A stretch of 64,000 bases of DNA from Rhodohalobacter mucosus (GTDB taxonomy: Bacteria; Bacteroidota; Rhodothermia; Balneolales; Balneolaceae), in assembly GCF_003150675.1 (NCBI RefSeq), contig NZ_QGGB01000008.1:186001-250000 (forward strand). Direction: 5' to 3'. The number at the start of each line of letters is the position of its first letter. Positions within the stretch are counted from its first letter, which is position 1. The translations under genes were made by a program, and so were the position numbers. The notes below the pieces were generated by a model. That model did no database searches. It worked only from the letters and a program-made list of their open reading frames with translations, and was not told where the DNA came from. Shown piece after piece: positions 54,824 to 62,267 of this stretch.

Positions 54824-55876
54824 TTAGATGTTTTTATTTTCAAAGTCGGTTACATAGATCTTCATCGGGTTTGTAACTACCCCGGTCGCATCTACCTCTA
54901 TATGCTCAAAAGCCTCTGAAAGTTCTTTTCTGACGGCTTCAACCACTGGAAACTCACTCTCATAATGACCTGTATCTACCAGCAGAAAGTTTCTTTTTTC
55001 GGTAAAATAGTCATGGTATTTAATGTCGGACGTGACAAAAGCGTCCGCCCCGGCCCTTACAGCCGCATCTTTTAAAAACACGCCTGCACCGCCGCAAACA
55101 GCCACTTTCCGAATTCTTTCAGCCTGACCGGAAAACCGCACGGACGGTACATCCAGCGCGCGACAAACAAGGTGTAAAAATTCATTCGTTGCAATACCCT
55201 CGTCAGGATAATATCCGATGACCCCCATGCCGAAATTATTGGTTGGGGTACTCATCTCCATTTCCTGAAAGCTGCCCTTTTTCAGGAGGCCTTCCTTTTC
55301 GAGTGCAGTGCGAAGCTGATTTACATTGTGCCGGTCGATAATGGCTTCAAAGCACTTTTGACCCTCTTTGCGGCTGTCAACCTCATAAAAGTGTGCTTCT
55401 TCGGCTGAGTAGTAGTTGAGCAGCTTTAACACAGCCTGCGTGTCATCCACATTGGTGGTAAGAGATATTTTTCGGCTTATGTTGTAGTTCCTGTCCAGAA
55501 ACTGAAGTTCGTCAAGACCCAGATTGTTGGCCAGAACAAATGATACACCATCCAGCGCTGCATCCAGGTTGGTATGGACGGAAAGCAACGCAATATTATT
55601 GCGAATCATTTTATAGATGATTCGCCCCTGCTCATGCACCGGGTTGATCTTTTTCAGTTCATTGAAGATAAGCGGATGGTGCGACACAATAAGCTCGCAT
55701 TTCTTCTTGAGAGCCTCGTCTACTACTTCCTCCGTAACATCGAGGCAAACAAGAATTCTGGAGACGGGTGCAGAAGGATCACCAAGCAGTAGACCTACAT
55801 TGTCATAACTCATCTTTATGCCGGGTGGCGCCCATTGGTGCATAAAGTTGGTTATATGCCTGACCTGGGTATTCAA
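54824..55876 (-). CDS. Nif3-like dinuclear metal-centre protein (YbgI/DUF34)
   Basis: This 350-residue protein matches the NIF3/YbgI family, which forms a hexameric ring with a two-metal site. Metal-binding segments are visible: SHHPLIF (about 64-70), HTNLDAALDGVS and, at the C-terminal half, DTGHYESEF. The insert of about 100 residues between the two halves is the PII/CutA-like domain common in longer members. A GTP cyclohydrolase-like or hydrolase role has been proposed for the family, but the reaction is unsettled. It is upstream of the coiled-coil gene on the same strand. Confidence 0.88.
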   Translation of the reverse strand: MNTQVRHITNFMHQWAPPGIKMSYDNVGLLLGDPSAPVSRILVCLDVTEEVVDEALKKKCELIVSHHPLIFNELKKINPVHEQGRIIYKMIRNNIALLSVHTNLDAALDGVSFVLANNLGLDELQFLDRNYNISRKISLTTNVDDTQAVLKLLNYYSAEEAHFYEVDSRKEGQKCFEAIIDRHNVNQLRTALEKEGLLKKGSFQEMEMSTPTNNFGMGVIGYYPDEGIATNEFLHLVCRALDVPSVRFSGQAERIRKVAVCGGAGVFLKDAAVRAGADAFVTSDIKYHDYFTEKRNFLLVDTGHYESEFPVVEAVRKELSEAFEHIEVDATGVVTNPMKIYVTDFENKNI

Positions 55877-56159
55877 GTCTGTTTACCTCCGGCTTTAGGA
55901 TGTGCCTTTCGTGCAACCGGGCAGACAAGGTTTAAACCCGTCTTTATGTAAAAGTATGGCTTGAGTGTCATATTCATTTTCACAGATATCAAAAATACGA
56001 TTATTTTTCTTGCCTTAAAAACAATTTATGGGCAAGATATACACAGGGTTTGTGTCCGGGGATTCAGTACGCCGTTGTTGGAACCGGCAGGCTGAATTCC
56101 TCGTTTTTATTAGTCAAGCTAATCCGACAACCATAAATGCTTAGCCCAATCACTATACA

Positions 56160-56861
56160 ATGAGTGAAGATATTATTTCAAGATATGAAGCCGTTAAAGA
56201 CCGAATCCGAAAAGCCTGTGAGAATTGCGGCAGGGATCCCGATTCCATCACTCTAGTCGCAGTAAGCAAAACCAAACCCGACGAGGATGTTCTCCGGCTC
56301 CTGCAGCATGGTCAGTTTCACTTTGGAGAGAACAGGGCGAAAGCTCTCGAAGATCGCATGGAGTCGATTGGCAATACGTCAGCAGTCTGGCATTTTATTG
56401 GCAACCTGCAAACCAATAAAATTAAATATATGGTTCACCGTGTGAACTGGATTGAATCAATTCACAAAAAAAAGGCCCTTAAAGAGGTCGAAAAACGAGC
56501 CTCAGAAATTGAACGAATCATCAATGTCCTGATACAGGTAAATATCAGCGGCGAGGGGCAGAAAAGCGGGTGTGAACCGGAGGAACTGGAAGGTATCCTC
56601 ACTTACGCACAAAAGCTCAGGTATACGCGGGTCAGAGGCTTAATGGGAATGGCCACCTTTGCTGATGATCCCGAGACGGTTCGTCCGGAATTCCGGCTTC
56701 TGAAAGATTTGCGCGACCGCCATCGCCACCTTGAAAATGACACTGCCGTACAGCTACAGCATCTGTCCATGGGAATGACCAACGATCTCGAGGTGGCAAT
56801 CAGTGAAGGGGCAACCATGGTGCGCATTGGTACGGCAATTTTCGGGGAGCGCAACTATTGA
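56160..56861 (+). CDS. YggS-family pyridoxal-phosphate homeostasis protein (PLPBP)
   Basis: This 233-residue protein is a PLP-binding TIM-barrel protein with no known catalytic reaction. Lys37 in LVAVSKTKP binds PLP. HFGENRAK, WHFIGNLQTNK, VQVNISGEGQKSG and LSMGMTNDLEVAISEGATMVRIGTAIFG are all present. It balances vitamin B6 and amino-acid pools. In Firmicutes a yggS homologue (ylmE) lies in the divIVA cluster; here two small membrane proteins and a DivIVA gene follow on the same strand, so the linkage may be ancient or functional. Confidence 0.92.
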   Translation: MSEDIISRYEAVKDRIRKACENCGRDPDSITLVAVSKTKPDEDVLRLLQHGQFHFGENRAKALEDRMESIGNTSAVWHFIGNLQTNKIKYMVHRVNWIESIHKKKALKEVEKRASEIERIINVLIQVNISGEGQKSGCEPEELEGILTYAQKLRYTRVRGLMGMATFADDPETVRPEFRLLKDLRDRHRHLENDTAVQLQHLSMGMTNDLEVAISEGATMVRIGTAIFGERNY

Positions 56862-56935
56862 TTTATTGGATCGTTATAATAGTGCTTTTTTGATAGGTTT
56901 TACTATTTTAACAGTCTCAGTTACTCATTCTGCTT

Positions 56936-57250
56936 ATGTCCTCATTCATTTGGATACTCATACCGCTCGTTGCTATTATCGGTGGTTATATCATCGACTA
57001 CCAAAAGAATAAGCTCAAATGGCAGTCCAGATACAATCGTACTGATGAGGAGGTTGATGATCTAAGGGATGTGGTTTCATCACTGAAGCAGCGTATTGAG
57101 AATCTGGAAGCGATTGCTGCAGGTTCACCTGAGACGTTCTCGGATTACCACTCAGACTCGTATGATAGAATTGACTTTGAAAAAGCAAATTCCATCAAAT
57201 CAGAAAATGAACAAACTGTCGCCAAAAAGGCGAAAATGAAAGGTGATTGA
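56936..57250 (+). CDS. small membrane protein with PspB-like coiled coil (first copy)
   Basis: This 104-residue protein has one N-terminal membrane span (about residues 3-21), a short basic linker and a heptad-like helix ending LKQRIENLEAIAAGSPE. That ending resembles the C-terminal signature of phage-shock protein B (a short span, then RIxxLExIxxxxxP). The tail is polar. It may sense or stabilise the membrane. It lies before a second protein of the same design; its TGA (57248-57250) is two bases before the ATG of that gene. Confidence 0.6.
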   Translation: MSSFIWILIPLVAIIGGYIIDYQKNKLKWQSRYNRTDEEVDDLRDVVSSLKQRIENLEAIAAGSPETFSDYHSDSYDRIDFEKANSIKSENEQTVAKKAKMKGD

Positions 57251-57252
57251 AT

Positions 57253-57609
57253 ATGGGACCGGAAGAAATAACTTTTTTTGCAATTATTTTCGGAAGTGCA
57301 ATCGTCATTACGTTTTTGGGAGTGGTTGGGAGCATTATCAAAACTGCCATGAAGCGTAAATCAGGAAACCTCTCTGAAAACAAAGAGTTTTTGATGGCTC
57401 TTCGTGAGTTTAAGGAAAAAACGGATCGCCGGCTTTCAAACCTGGAAGCCATTGTAACGGATGAAAATCCCGCTACAGAAAGAAAATCTGTCACCTCCGC
57501 AAAAAAGAAGGAACCAAAAAACTCAATTGAAATAGAAATTGAGGATAGGGAAGAAGGTGACAGCGAGAGGCAGCAAAGCGGTAAATTAAAAAATATGTTA
57601 AATCAATAA
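57253..57609 (+). CDS. small membrane protein with PspB-like coiled coil (second copy)
   Basis: This 118-residue protein has the same plan as the preceding one. A membrane span (about residues 6-28) is followed by a helix ending KEKTDRRLSNLEAIVTDENP, which is very close to the PspB ending (LESILDAEHP in E. coli). A charged Lys/Glu tail follows. ATG 57253 is chosen over TTG 57247 because it lies directly after the previous stop. The divIVA gene follows after 14 bases, which makes a tight operon. Confidence 0.65.
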   Translation: MGPEEITFFAIIFGSAIVITFLGVVGSIIKTAMKRKSGNLSENKEFLMALREFKEKTDRRLSNLEAIVTDENPATERKSVTSAKKKEPKNSIEIEIEDREEGDSERQQSGKLKNMLNQ

Positions 57610-57623
57610 GGTGTTCTCAGAAT

Positions 57624-58229
57624 ATGAAACTTACTGCACTCGAAATTAAACAGCAGCAATTTGAAAAATCACTCCGCGGCTACGATGTTGCGGAAGTTCA
57701 GGCCTACCTGAACCTCATAGCGAGCGAATGGGAGCATATGGTTGGCAAAATGCGTGAGCTGGAGGACCAAATTCAGAGAATGGAAGATAAGCTGCGCCAT
57801 TATGAACGAGTTGAGGAAGCCCTCCATGAAACCCTTCAGACGGCAAAAGACAGTGCAGAACAAAAGCTGACAGGTGCCCGCAAAGAAGCAAAGAATACGA
57901 TTGAAAAAGCAGAAATAGAGGCCGACTCCATTATAAGAGAAGCAAGCCAGCAAAGGCAGCAGATACGGCAAAGCATTCTGCGTCTGCTGGACCGCCGTGA
58001 TGAGATCATCAGCGGCATCCGATCCTATCTTGATATTGCGCAGGAATCGCTTCAGCACTTCAGTAAGGATGAAGCATCTATGTTCACACTGCCTAAAGAG
58101 GCTGCCGAAGAGGTTGAGTTCCGATTCACCAAAAACAATAAAACCGGCCACTACGAAGAAGATCCGGAGATCGAAGAAAAAGAACACACACCTCAGAGCC
58201 TTGATGACATCCTTGATGAACTGGACTGA
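57624..58229 (+). CDS. DivIVA-domain cell-division/polarity protein
   Basis: This 201-residue protein has the DivIVA N-terminus: MKLTALEIKQQQFEKSLRGYDVAEVQAYL fits the pattern TPxDIxxxxFxxxxRGYxxxEVxxFL. A long coiled coil follows (about 30-140) and then an acidic tail. DivIVA proteins sense negatively curved membrane and recruit division or wall factors. The membrane-contact Phe/Arg of B. subtilis (F17, R18) align with the Lys-Ser-Leu-Arg-Gly region but are not clear-cut. The purine phosphorylase gene follows after 49 bases. Confidence 0.85.
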   Translation: MKLTALEIKQQQFEKSLRGYDVAEVQAYLNLIASEWEHMVGKMRELEDQIQRMEDKLRHYERVEEALHETLQTAKDSAEQKLTGARKEAKNTIEKAEIEADSIIREASQQRQQIRQSILRLLDRRDEIISGIRSYLDIAQESLQHFSKDEASMFTLPKEAAEEVEFRFTKNNKTGHYEEDPEIEEKEHTPQSLDDILDELD

Positions 58230-58278
58230 TTCTCACCTCTGCCGTCTCCATTCACTTTTTACCTCTTAGCGCCTGCCA

Positions 58279-59115
58279 ATGACGTTCGACTCTCTCGAAA
58301 CTTTTCGACGTAAACGAAAAGAAGCCATCGACTACATTCGCTCGGTTACAGATTTGCAACCGGAGTATCTGCTGATTCTTGGTACAGGCCTGGGGCAGCT
58401 GGCAGATGAGATGGATACGGAGGTCGAAATTCCTTACGACGATCTTCCTCATTTTCCGGTCTCTACTGTCGAATCTCACCACGGCAAACTTCTTTTCGGC
58501 ACATTGGGCGGAAAATCAGTTGTGGCCATGCAGGGGCGATTTCACTACTACGAAGGCTATACCATGCAGCAAATTGTATTTCCGCTGCGGGTTTTACGTG
58601 CTACTGGAACATCGTCACTGATTGTGAGCAACGCCTGTGGCGGAATGAACTCCAACTACAGAAAAGGGGATATCATGCTGATCCGCGACCATATCAATCT
58701 TCTGGGCGACAACCCACTGATAGGGCCAAATGATGATGAGCTCGGGCCGCGGTTTCCTGACATGAGCGAACCCTACACGGAACGGCTCGTTGAAATCGCG
58801 CAGACCGTTGCGCTTGAAGAAGCCATTCGGATGCATGAAGGCATCTATGCGGCCGTAGCCGGACCTATGCTCGAAACCCGGGCCGAATACAGGTATTTGC
58901 GGCTTATCGGTGCCGACGCGGTTGGAATGAGTACCGTACCCGAAGTGATCGCTGCTATTCACATGGGCATGGAAGTCCTGGGAATTTCCGCGATTACGGA
59001 CGAGTGCTTTCCGGATGCTCTCGAACCGGTGAGAATTGAAGATGTTCTGGAAGCTGCAGCCATCGCTGAACCCAAAATGACCCGCGTCATTGTCCGGTTG
59101 CTGGAGAAACTCTGA
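58279..59115 (+). CDS. purine-nucleoside phosphorylase (trimeric PNP family)
   Basis: This 278-residue enzyme splits inosine and guanosine with phosphate. Phosphate-binding GTGLGQLA, then HHGKLLFG, MQGRFHYYEGY, VSNACGGMN and the base-binding loop VAGPMLETRAEYRYLR with Glu, then GADAVGMSTVPEVIAA are all present, as in the trimeric family II PNPs. Length and spacing are standard. It is part of the downstream end of the YggS-DivIVA transcript, though a separate promoter cannot be excluded. Confidence 0.92.
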   Translation: MTFDSLETFRRKRKEAIDYIRSVTDLQPEYLLILGTGLGQLADEMDTEVEIPYDDLPHFPVSTVESHHGKLLFGTLGGKSVVAMQGRFHYYEGYTMQQIVFPLRVLRATGTSSLIVSNACGGMNSNYRKGDIMLIRDHINLLGDNPLIGPNDDELGPRFPDMSEPYTERLVEIAQTVALEEAIRMHEGIYAAVAGPMLETRAEYRYLRLIGADAVGMSTVPEVIAAIHMGMEVLGISAITDECFPDALEPVRIEDVLEAAAIAEPKMTRVIVRLLEKL

Positions 59116-59208
59116 CGCCAAAAAAAGAACTGACCATTGTACCAAATTTATAACGCTGCCCGTTATAAATGGCATACCGGCAGAAGAGACTTTTATTTAT
59201 AAAAGTCG

Positions 59209-59216
59209 TAATTTTG
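59209..59216 (+). promoter_or_regulatory. possible -7 promoter element for the acidic protein gene
   Basis: TAATTTTG fits the TAnnTTTG -7 consensus of Bacteroidota and would give a leader of about 58 bases. The -33 TTTG is not clear. Confidence 0.3.
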
Positions 59217-59280
59217 CCTTGTATTTAAATTGCAGTTTTGTTTAAATACTGTAACCTGTAATTCCTTAGCACATCAGTGA

Positions 59281-60057
59281 ATGAGCTTTGACGATTTTGA
59301 TGACGGCCCCGTTTGGAATGAACATCAATGGGAGTCTCACCTGAACGAGATCGAGAAACGTAGCGAGCAACTCCGTCGATTTATTACTTCAGATCCCAAG
59401 GGAAATAAGCCGCGCTGGATAACCCTTCTTCAGGAAAGCCTGGATGAACTGGATGCTGTTGAAGCATTTATAGAAGAAGAGCTGCTTCTTGATGAAGCCT
59501 ATTTTCCAGAGGACGAAGACGATTGGGAAGATGAGGACGACTGGGATGACGATGATTTCTTTTTTCAGGATGACACATTTCCCTTCACGGATGGCGAAGA
59601 CGATGATGATGACGATTTTGACTATGGCGAAGAGTGGAAAGAACTCAGTGAAGACTTTACGCTCTCCGATTACGGCTCTATTGAAAACCTGATCGTATAT
59701 CAGAACGCCCGTGCGCTGGCCGTGGATGTGCTTAAATGGGCCGAGACCATACCCGATAATCTGCAGACTCGCCAGGTTCATGAATTTGTAAGCAATGTGC
59801 TGAAAATTACGGCTAAACTGGCCGGCGGATACTCCTTCGGTTTTGAACAGGATGTGCTGGGCGGGAACATTGCCTACACGAAAAAAGCGCTCTACAGTGC
59901 AAATGAGGCGCTCGATTACCTCCAAAATATGAAACGGGAACCGTTCATCGTTAAAGCCGTTTACTCACGGTTTCACGGAAGGCTATTCGACATACGCAAC
60001 GATATTGGCATATATGTTCAGGAGCTGAGAGAACGATTCAACCTGGGAATGGAATAA
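59281..60057 (+). CDS. hypothetical acidic protein
   Basis: This 258-residue cytoplasmic protein is of unknown family. Residues about 65-125 are extremely acidic: runs of Asp and Glu broken by Trp and Phe (EDEDDWEDEDDWDDDDFFF near residue 80). The C-terminal half (about 135-258) is helical and more ordinary, with YQNARALAVDVLKWAE and VYSRFHGRLFDIRNDIG. The acidic stretch could mimic nucleic acid or bind metal, but no function can be assigned. It is the last gene before tRNA-Asp. Confidence 0.65.
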   Translation: MSFDDFDDGPVWNEHQWESHLNEIEKRSEQLRRFITSDPKGNKPRWITLLQESLDELDAVEAFIEEELLLDEAYFPEDEDDWEDEDDWDDDDFFFQDDTFPFTDGEDDDDDDFDYGEEWKELSEDFTLSDYGSIENLIVYQNARALAVDVLKWAETIPDNLQTRQVHEFVSNVLKITAKLAGGYSFGFEQDVLGGNIAYTKKALYSANEALDYLQNMKREPFIVKAVYSRFHGRLFDIRNDIGIYVQELRERFNLGME

Positions 60058-60080
60058 AATCCCTTTTCTTCCCGTCTCTC

Positions 60081-60110
60081 TTGACTTCCTGTTGCAAGGC
60101 TCACTATATT
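60081..60110 (+). promoter_or_regulatory. sigma-70-like promoter of tRNA-Asp
   Basis: TTGACT (60081-60086) and TATATT (60105-60110) are separated by 18 bases and end 18 bases before the tRNA. This is the best promoter match in the window. Confidence 0.65.
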
Positions 60111-60128
60111 TAAATCTGTCAAAAAATT

Positions 60129-60202
60129 GGTCCGGTAGTTCAGCTGGTTAGAACGCCTGCCTGTCACGCAGGAGGTCGCGAGTTCGAATCTCGTCCGGAT
60201 CG
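60129..60202 (+). tRNA. tRNA-Asp (anticodon GTC)
   Basis: This is a complete 74-base cloverleaf. The acceptor arms GGTCCGG and CCGGATC pair with one G-U, the anticodon loop is CTGTCAC with GTC, the anticodon stem is CCTGC/GCAGG, and the T arm GTTCGAATC is standard. The 3' CCA is not encoded. The gene is directly followed by its own terminator and then by a tandem array derived in part from its own 3' half. Confidence 0.96.
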
Positions 60203-60210
60203 CAGATAAA

Positions 60211-60239
60211 AGGTTGCTAGTAATAGCAGCCTTTTTTTG
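60211..60239 (+). terminator. terminator of tRNA-Asp
   Basis: AGGTTGCT pairs with AGCAGCCT (one wobble) and is followed by seven Ts. It ends the tRNA transcript before the tandem array starts. Confidence 0.85.
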
Positions 60240-60246
60240 TTTTTAT

Positions 60247-60782
60247 GAGACCTGTCATGCAGGAGGCCGTCCCGAGGCTTCGGGAAATCTCGTCCGGATC
60301 GCTTAATGAAGCCATACATCGTTTGATGGGTGGCTTTTTCTATTTCCGAGACCTGTCATGAAGGAGGCCGTCCCGAGACTTCGGGAAATCTCGTCCGGAT
60401 CGCTTAATGAAGCCATACATCGTTTGATGGGTGGCTTTTTCTATTTCTGAGACCTGTCATACAGGAGGCCGTCCCGAGGCTTCGGGAAATCTCGTCCGGA
60501 TCGCTTATCAAAAGCCGCTCATCGTTTGATGGGTGGCTTTTTCTATTTCTGAGACCTGTCATACAGGAGGCCGTCCCGAGGCTTCGGGAAATCTCGTCCG
60601 GATCGCTTAATGAAGCCATTCATCATTTGATGGATGGCTTTTTCTATTTTGAGACCTGTCATGCAGGAGGCCGTCCCGAGGCTTCGGGAAATCTCGTCCG
60701 GATCGCTTAATGAAGCCATTCATCATTTGATGGGTGGCTTTTTCTATTTCTGAGACCTGTCATGCAGAAGGTCGTCCCGAGG
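60247..60782 (+). repeat. tandem array of five full and one truncated ~101-bp units containing tRNA-Asp 3'-half sequence plus terminator hairpin
   Basis: Units begin at 60247, 60348, 60449, 60551, 60651 and 60752; lengths are 101, 101, 102, 100 and 101, and the sixth stops at about 60782. Each has three parts. First is CCTGTCAT(G/A)CAGGAGGCCG, close to the tRNA anticodon arm. Second is a hairpin CCCGAGGCTTCGGG followed by AATCTCGTCCGGATCGC, identical to the last 17 bases of tRNA-Asp plus one base. Third is a terminator-like hairpin AGCCA...TGGCT with Ts. Bases differ among units mostly in loops or as wobble/compensating pairs in the third hairpin, which suggests constraint. The acceptor 5' strand and D arm are absent, so the units cannot make tRNA. 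Confidence 0.9.
60310..60340 (+). terminator. terminator-like hairpin of array unit 1 (repeated in units 2-5)
   Basis: AGCCATACATC pairs with GATGGGTGGCT around a GTTT loop and is followed by five Ts. The same element ends each full unit. Unit 3 (AGCCGCTCATC) and unit 4 (AGCCATTCATC with GATGGATGGCT) keep the stem with changed bases, unit 4 being the most complete. Confidence 0.7.
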
Positions 60783-60961
60783 ATTTGATTTGGTTACAAG
60801 CTCATAATTAATCTAGATTTTCATCACCTACTGTTACACGTAACCATTTTAAGTCATTTCTTATCATCAAATGATAAACGAAGTTTGTTAAAAATAGTCA
60901 TTCTTCCTTGATAATTGGGGTGATATGAAGAATATTAACATATAAAGAAAACCACAAAGCA
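60783..60961. other. A/T-rich leader of accessory patch with two small inverted repeats
   Basis: This sequence begins abruptly where the sixth array unit breaks off. It contains GTTAC-AC-GTAAC (60833-60844) and a perfect TTATCAT-CAA-ATGATAA hairpin or palindrome (60861-60877), which could be operators for the gene at 60962. No coding frame was seen. Confidence 0.45.
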
Positions 60962-61237
60962 ATGGCTACTGCGGAAACTGCTGAAGATTTACTTAATAGA
61001 TTACCAGAGTCACTCGGAGAAAACAATGAGTATATTCGACGGATAATGGTTCTAGATAATTTTGTTGTTATCGAGTATTCGAAACGTCAACTTTTCATAC
61101 GACATATTCATCCAAATTCATTTTCTAGTGAAGAAGTTGAAGAAAATTTATTATTTGATGTTATAGCACCAACTGTTGCAGAAGCTGTGACGAAAATGGA
61201 ATTAAAAGTTAAATCATTTGAAGATTCAGTTGATTGA
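60962..61237 (+). CDS. hypothetical 91-residue protein
   Basis: This is a small acidic cytoplasmic protein of unknown family. It contains a short beta-like core (NFVVIEYSKRQLFIRHIH) and a helical acidic C-terminus. Codon choice is A/T-rich (TTA, AAT, ATA, AAA) and unlike the chromosome genes on either side, so it was probably acquired. It is 50 bases before the DUF2971 gene on the same strand and may be its partner. Confidence 0.6.
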   Translation: MATAETAEDLLNRLPESLGENNEYIRRIMVLDNFVVIEYSKRQLFIRHIHPNSFSSEEVEENLLFDVIAPTVAEAVTKMELKVKSFEDSVD

Positions 61238-61287
61238 TTTTTTAATTAGAATCCAGATCAAGAGTGCATTGACTAATAGCTTACACA

Positions 61288-62172
61288 ATGATAACACGAT
61301 CACAAACTCTCAATGAAAGATTAAAAATACCTTCTCCTTCTCATTTATTTCACTATACGGACTCTACAGGTCTTATCGGTATTTTGGATTCTGAAGAAAT
61401 TTGGGCCACAAATATTAGGTTTTTAAATGATATTAATGAAGTAATTGAAGCCACTGAAGCAGCGCAAAAAATTTTACTCGAGCTGCATAAATCTTCAAAT
61501 AATCATAAAGAAAAGTCACTATTCAAGTCGATGCTTGATAACATAAATGAAGTGGCTAGCCATACCTATGTATGTTCTTTTTCTGAAGACGACGACTCTT
61601 TATCACAATGGAGGGCATACTGTCCTCCTTCCGGTGGTGGTTATGCTTTGGGCATACCAAGCCTCCAACTAAGTGCTCAGGCAAAAGAGCAAGGTTGGAT
61701 GTTTATTAAATGTATTTATGATGACGTCACTAAGAATCAAGTAGTCAAGGAAATTATAGATTCAATGCTTATTGATTTTAAAGATGGCTTAAAGCAAAAT
61801 ATATCTTTAAAGGAGCAAGATGAATTAACTGAAAAAGTTGCGTCCAATTTTCAGTTAAACTTATTAGCTATAAGCGGGGCAATCAAAAACAAGGCCTTTA
61901 AAATCGAATCTGAATGGAGGTTAATTTCACCATTATCCACAGATGAGAAGAAGATAAGGTTTCGTAAAGGTAAAAGTGGCATTATTCCATATTGTACTTT
62001 TAAGTTGCTTTCAAATCTGAATCCCAAAACTAAAAACCTAATCAAATTAGTTGCTGGGCCGACACCTCAAAATGACTCAGAATCGAGACAAGCTGCTAGG
62101 TACATTTTGAGTAGATATTTAGATAACTCAACCGGAGAGTCACTATCTAAAATTCCTTATAAAGGATGGTAA
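61288..62172 (+). CDS. DUF2971 family protein
   Basis: This 294-residue protein has the DUF2971 signature: HLFHYTDSTGLIGILDSEEIWATNIRFLNDINE at residues about 20-52, then CSFSEDDDSLSQWRAYCPPSGGGYALGI (about 106-133) and a late ESEWRLISP. The family is widespread on mobile or variable chromosome regions and its activity is unknown. The N-terminal HYT...WATN...LND pattern is reminiscent of ADP-ribosyl-transferase-like folds, but that is only an impression. Base composition is A/T-rich like the small gene before it. Both lie between the tRNA-Asp array and glutathione peroxidase, which suggests a recently acquired accessory pair. Confidence 0.8.
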   Translation: MITRSQTLNERLKIPSPSHLFHYTDSTGLIGILDSEEIWATNIRFLNDINEVIEATEAAQKILLELHKSSNNHKEKSLFKSMLDNINEVASHTYVCSFSEDDDSLSQWRAYCPPSGGGYALGIPSLQLSAQAKEQGWMFIKCIYDDVTKNQVVKEIIDSMLIDFKDGLKQNISLKEQDELTEKVASNFQLNLLAISGAIKNKAFKIESEWRLISPLSTDEKKIRFRKGKSGIIPYCTFKLLSNLNPKTKNLIKLVAGPTPQNDSESRQAARYILSRYLDNSTGESLSKIPYKGW

Positions 62173-62173
62173 A

Positions 62174-62208
62174 AAAAGGGCCGCAGGATCAACTGCAGCC
62201 CTTTTATC
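62174..62208. terminator. hairpin terminator
   Basis: AAGGGCCGCAG pairs with CTGCAGCCCTT (one mismatch) and is followed by Ts. A-run on the other side lets it act in both directions between the convergent DUF2971 and glutathione peroxidase genes. Confidence 0.8.
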
Positions 62209-62267
62209 GGGATGGTGATGGGATGTATGTAAGATGTTGAAATTTTTTCTAAATGTGCCCTGACTAT

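Noticed and set aside
60404-60619. Open frame of 71 residues on the minus strand inside the tandem array
   Set aside because: Its peptide repeats simply mirror the 101-bp units, and it lies across hairpins and terminator elements; no start signal or family.
60247-60782. CRISPR array
   Set aside because: The repeats are ~101 bp with no unique spacers between them, and no cas genes are present.
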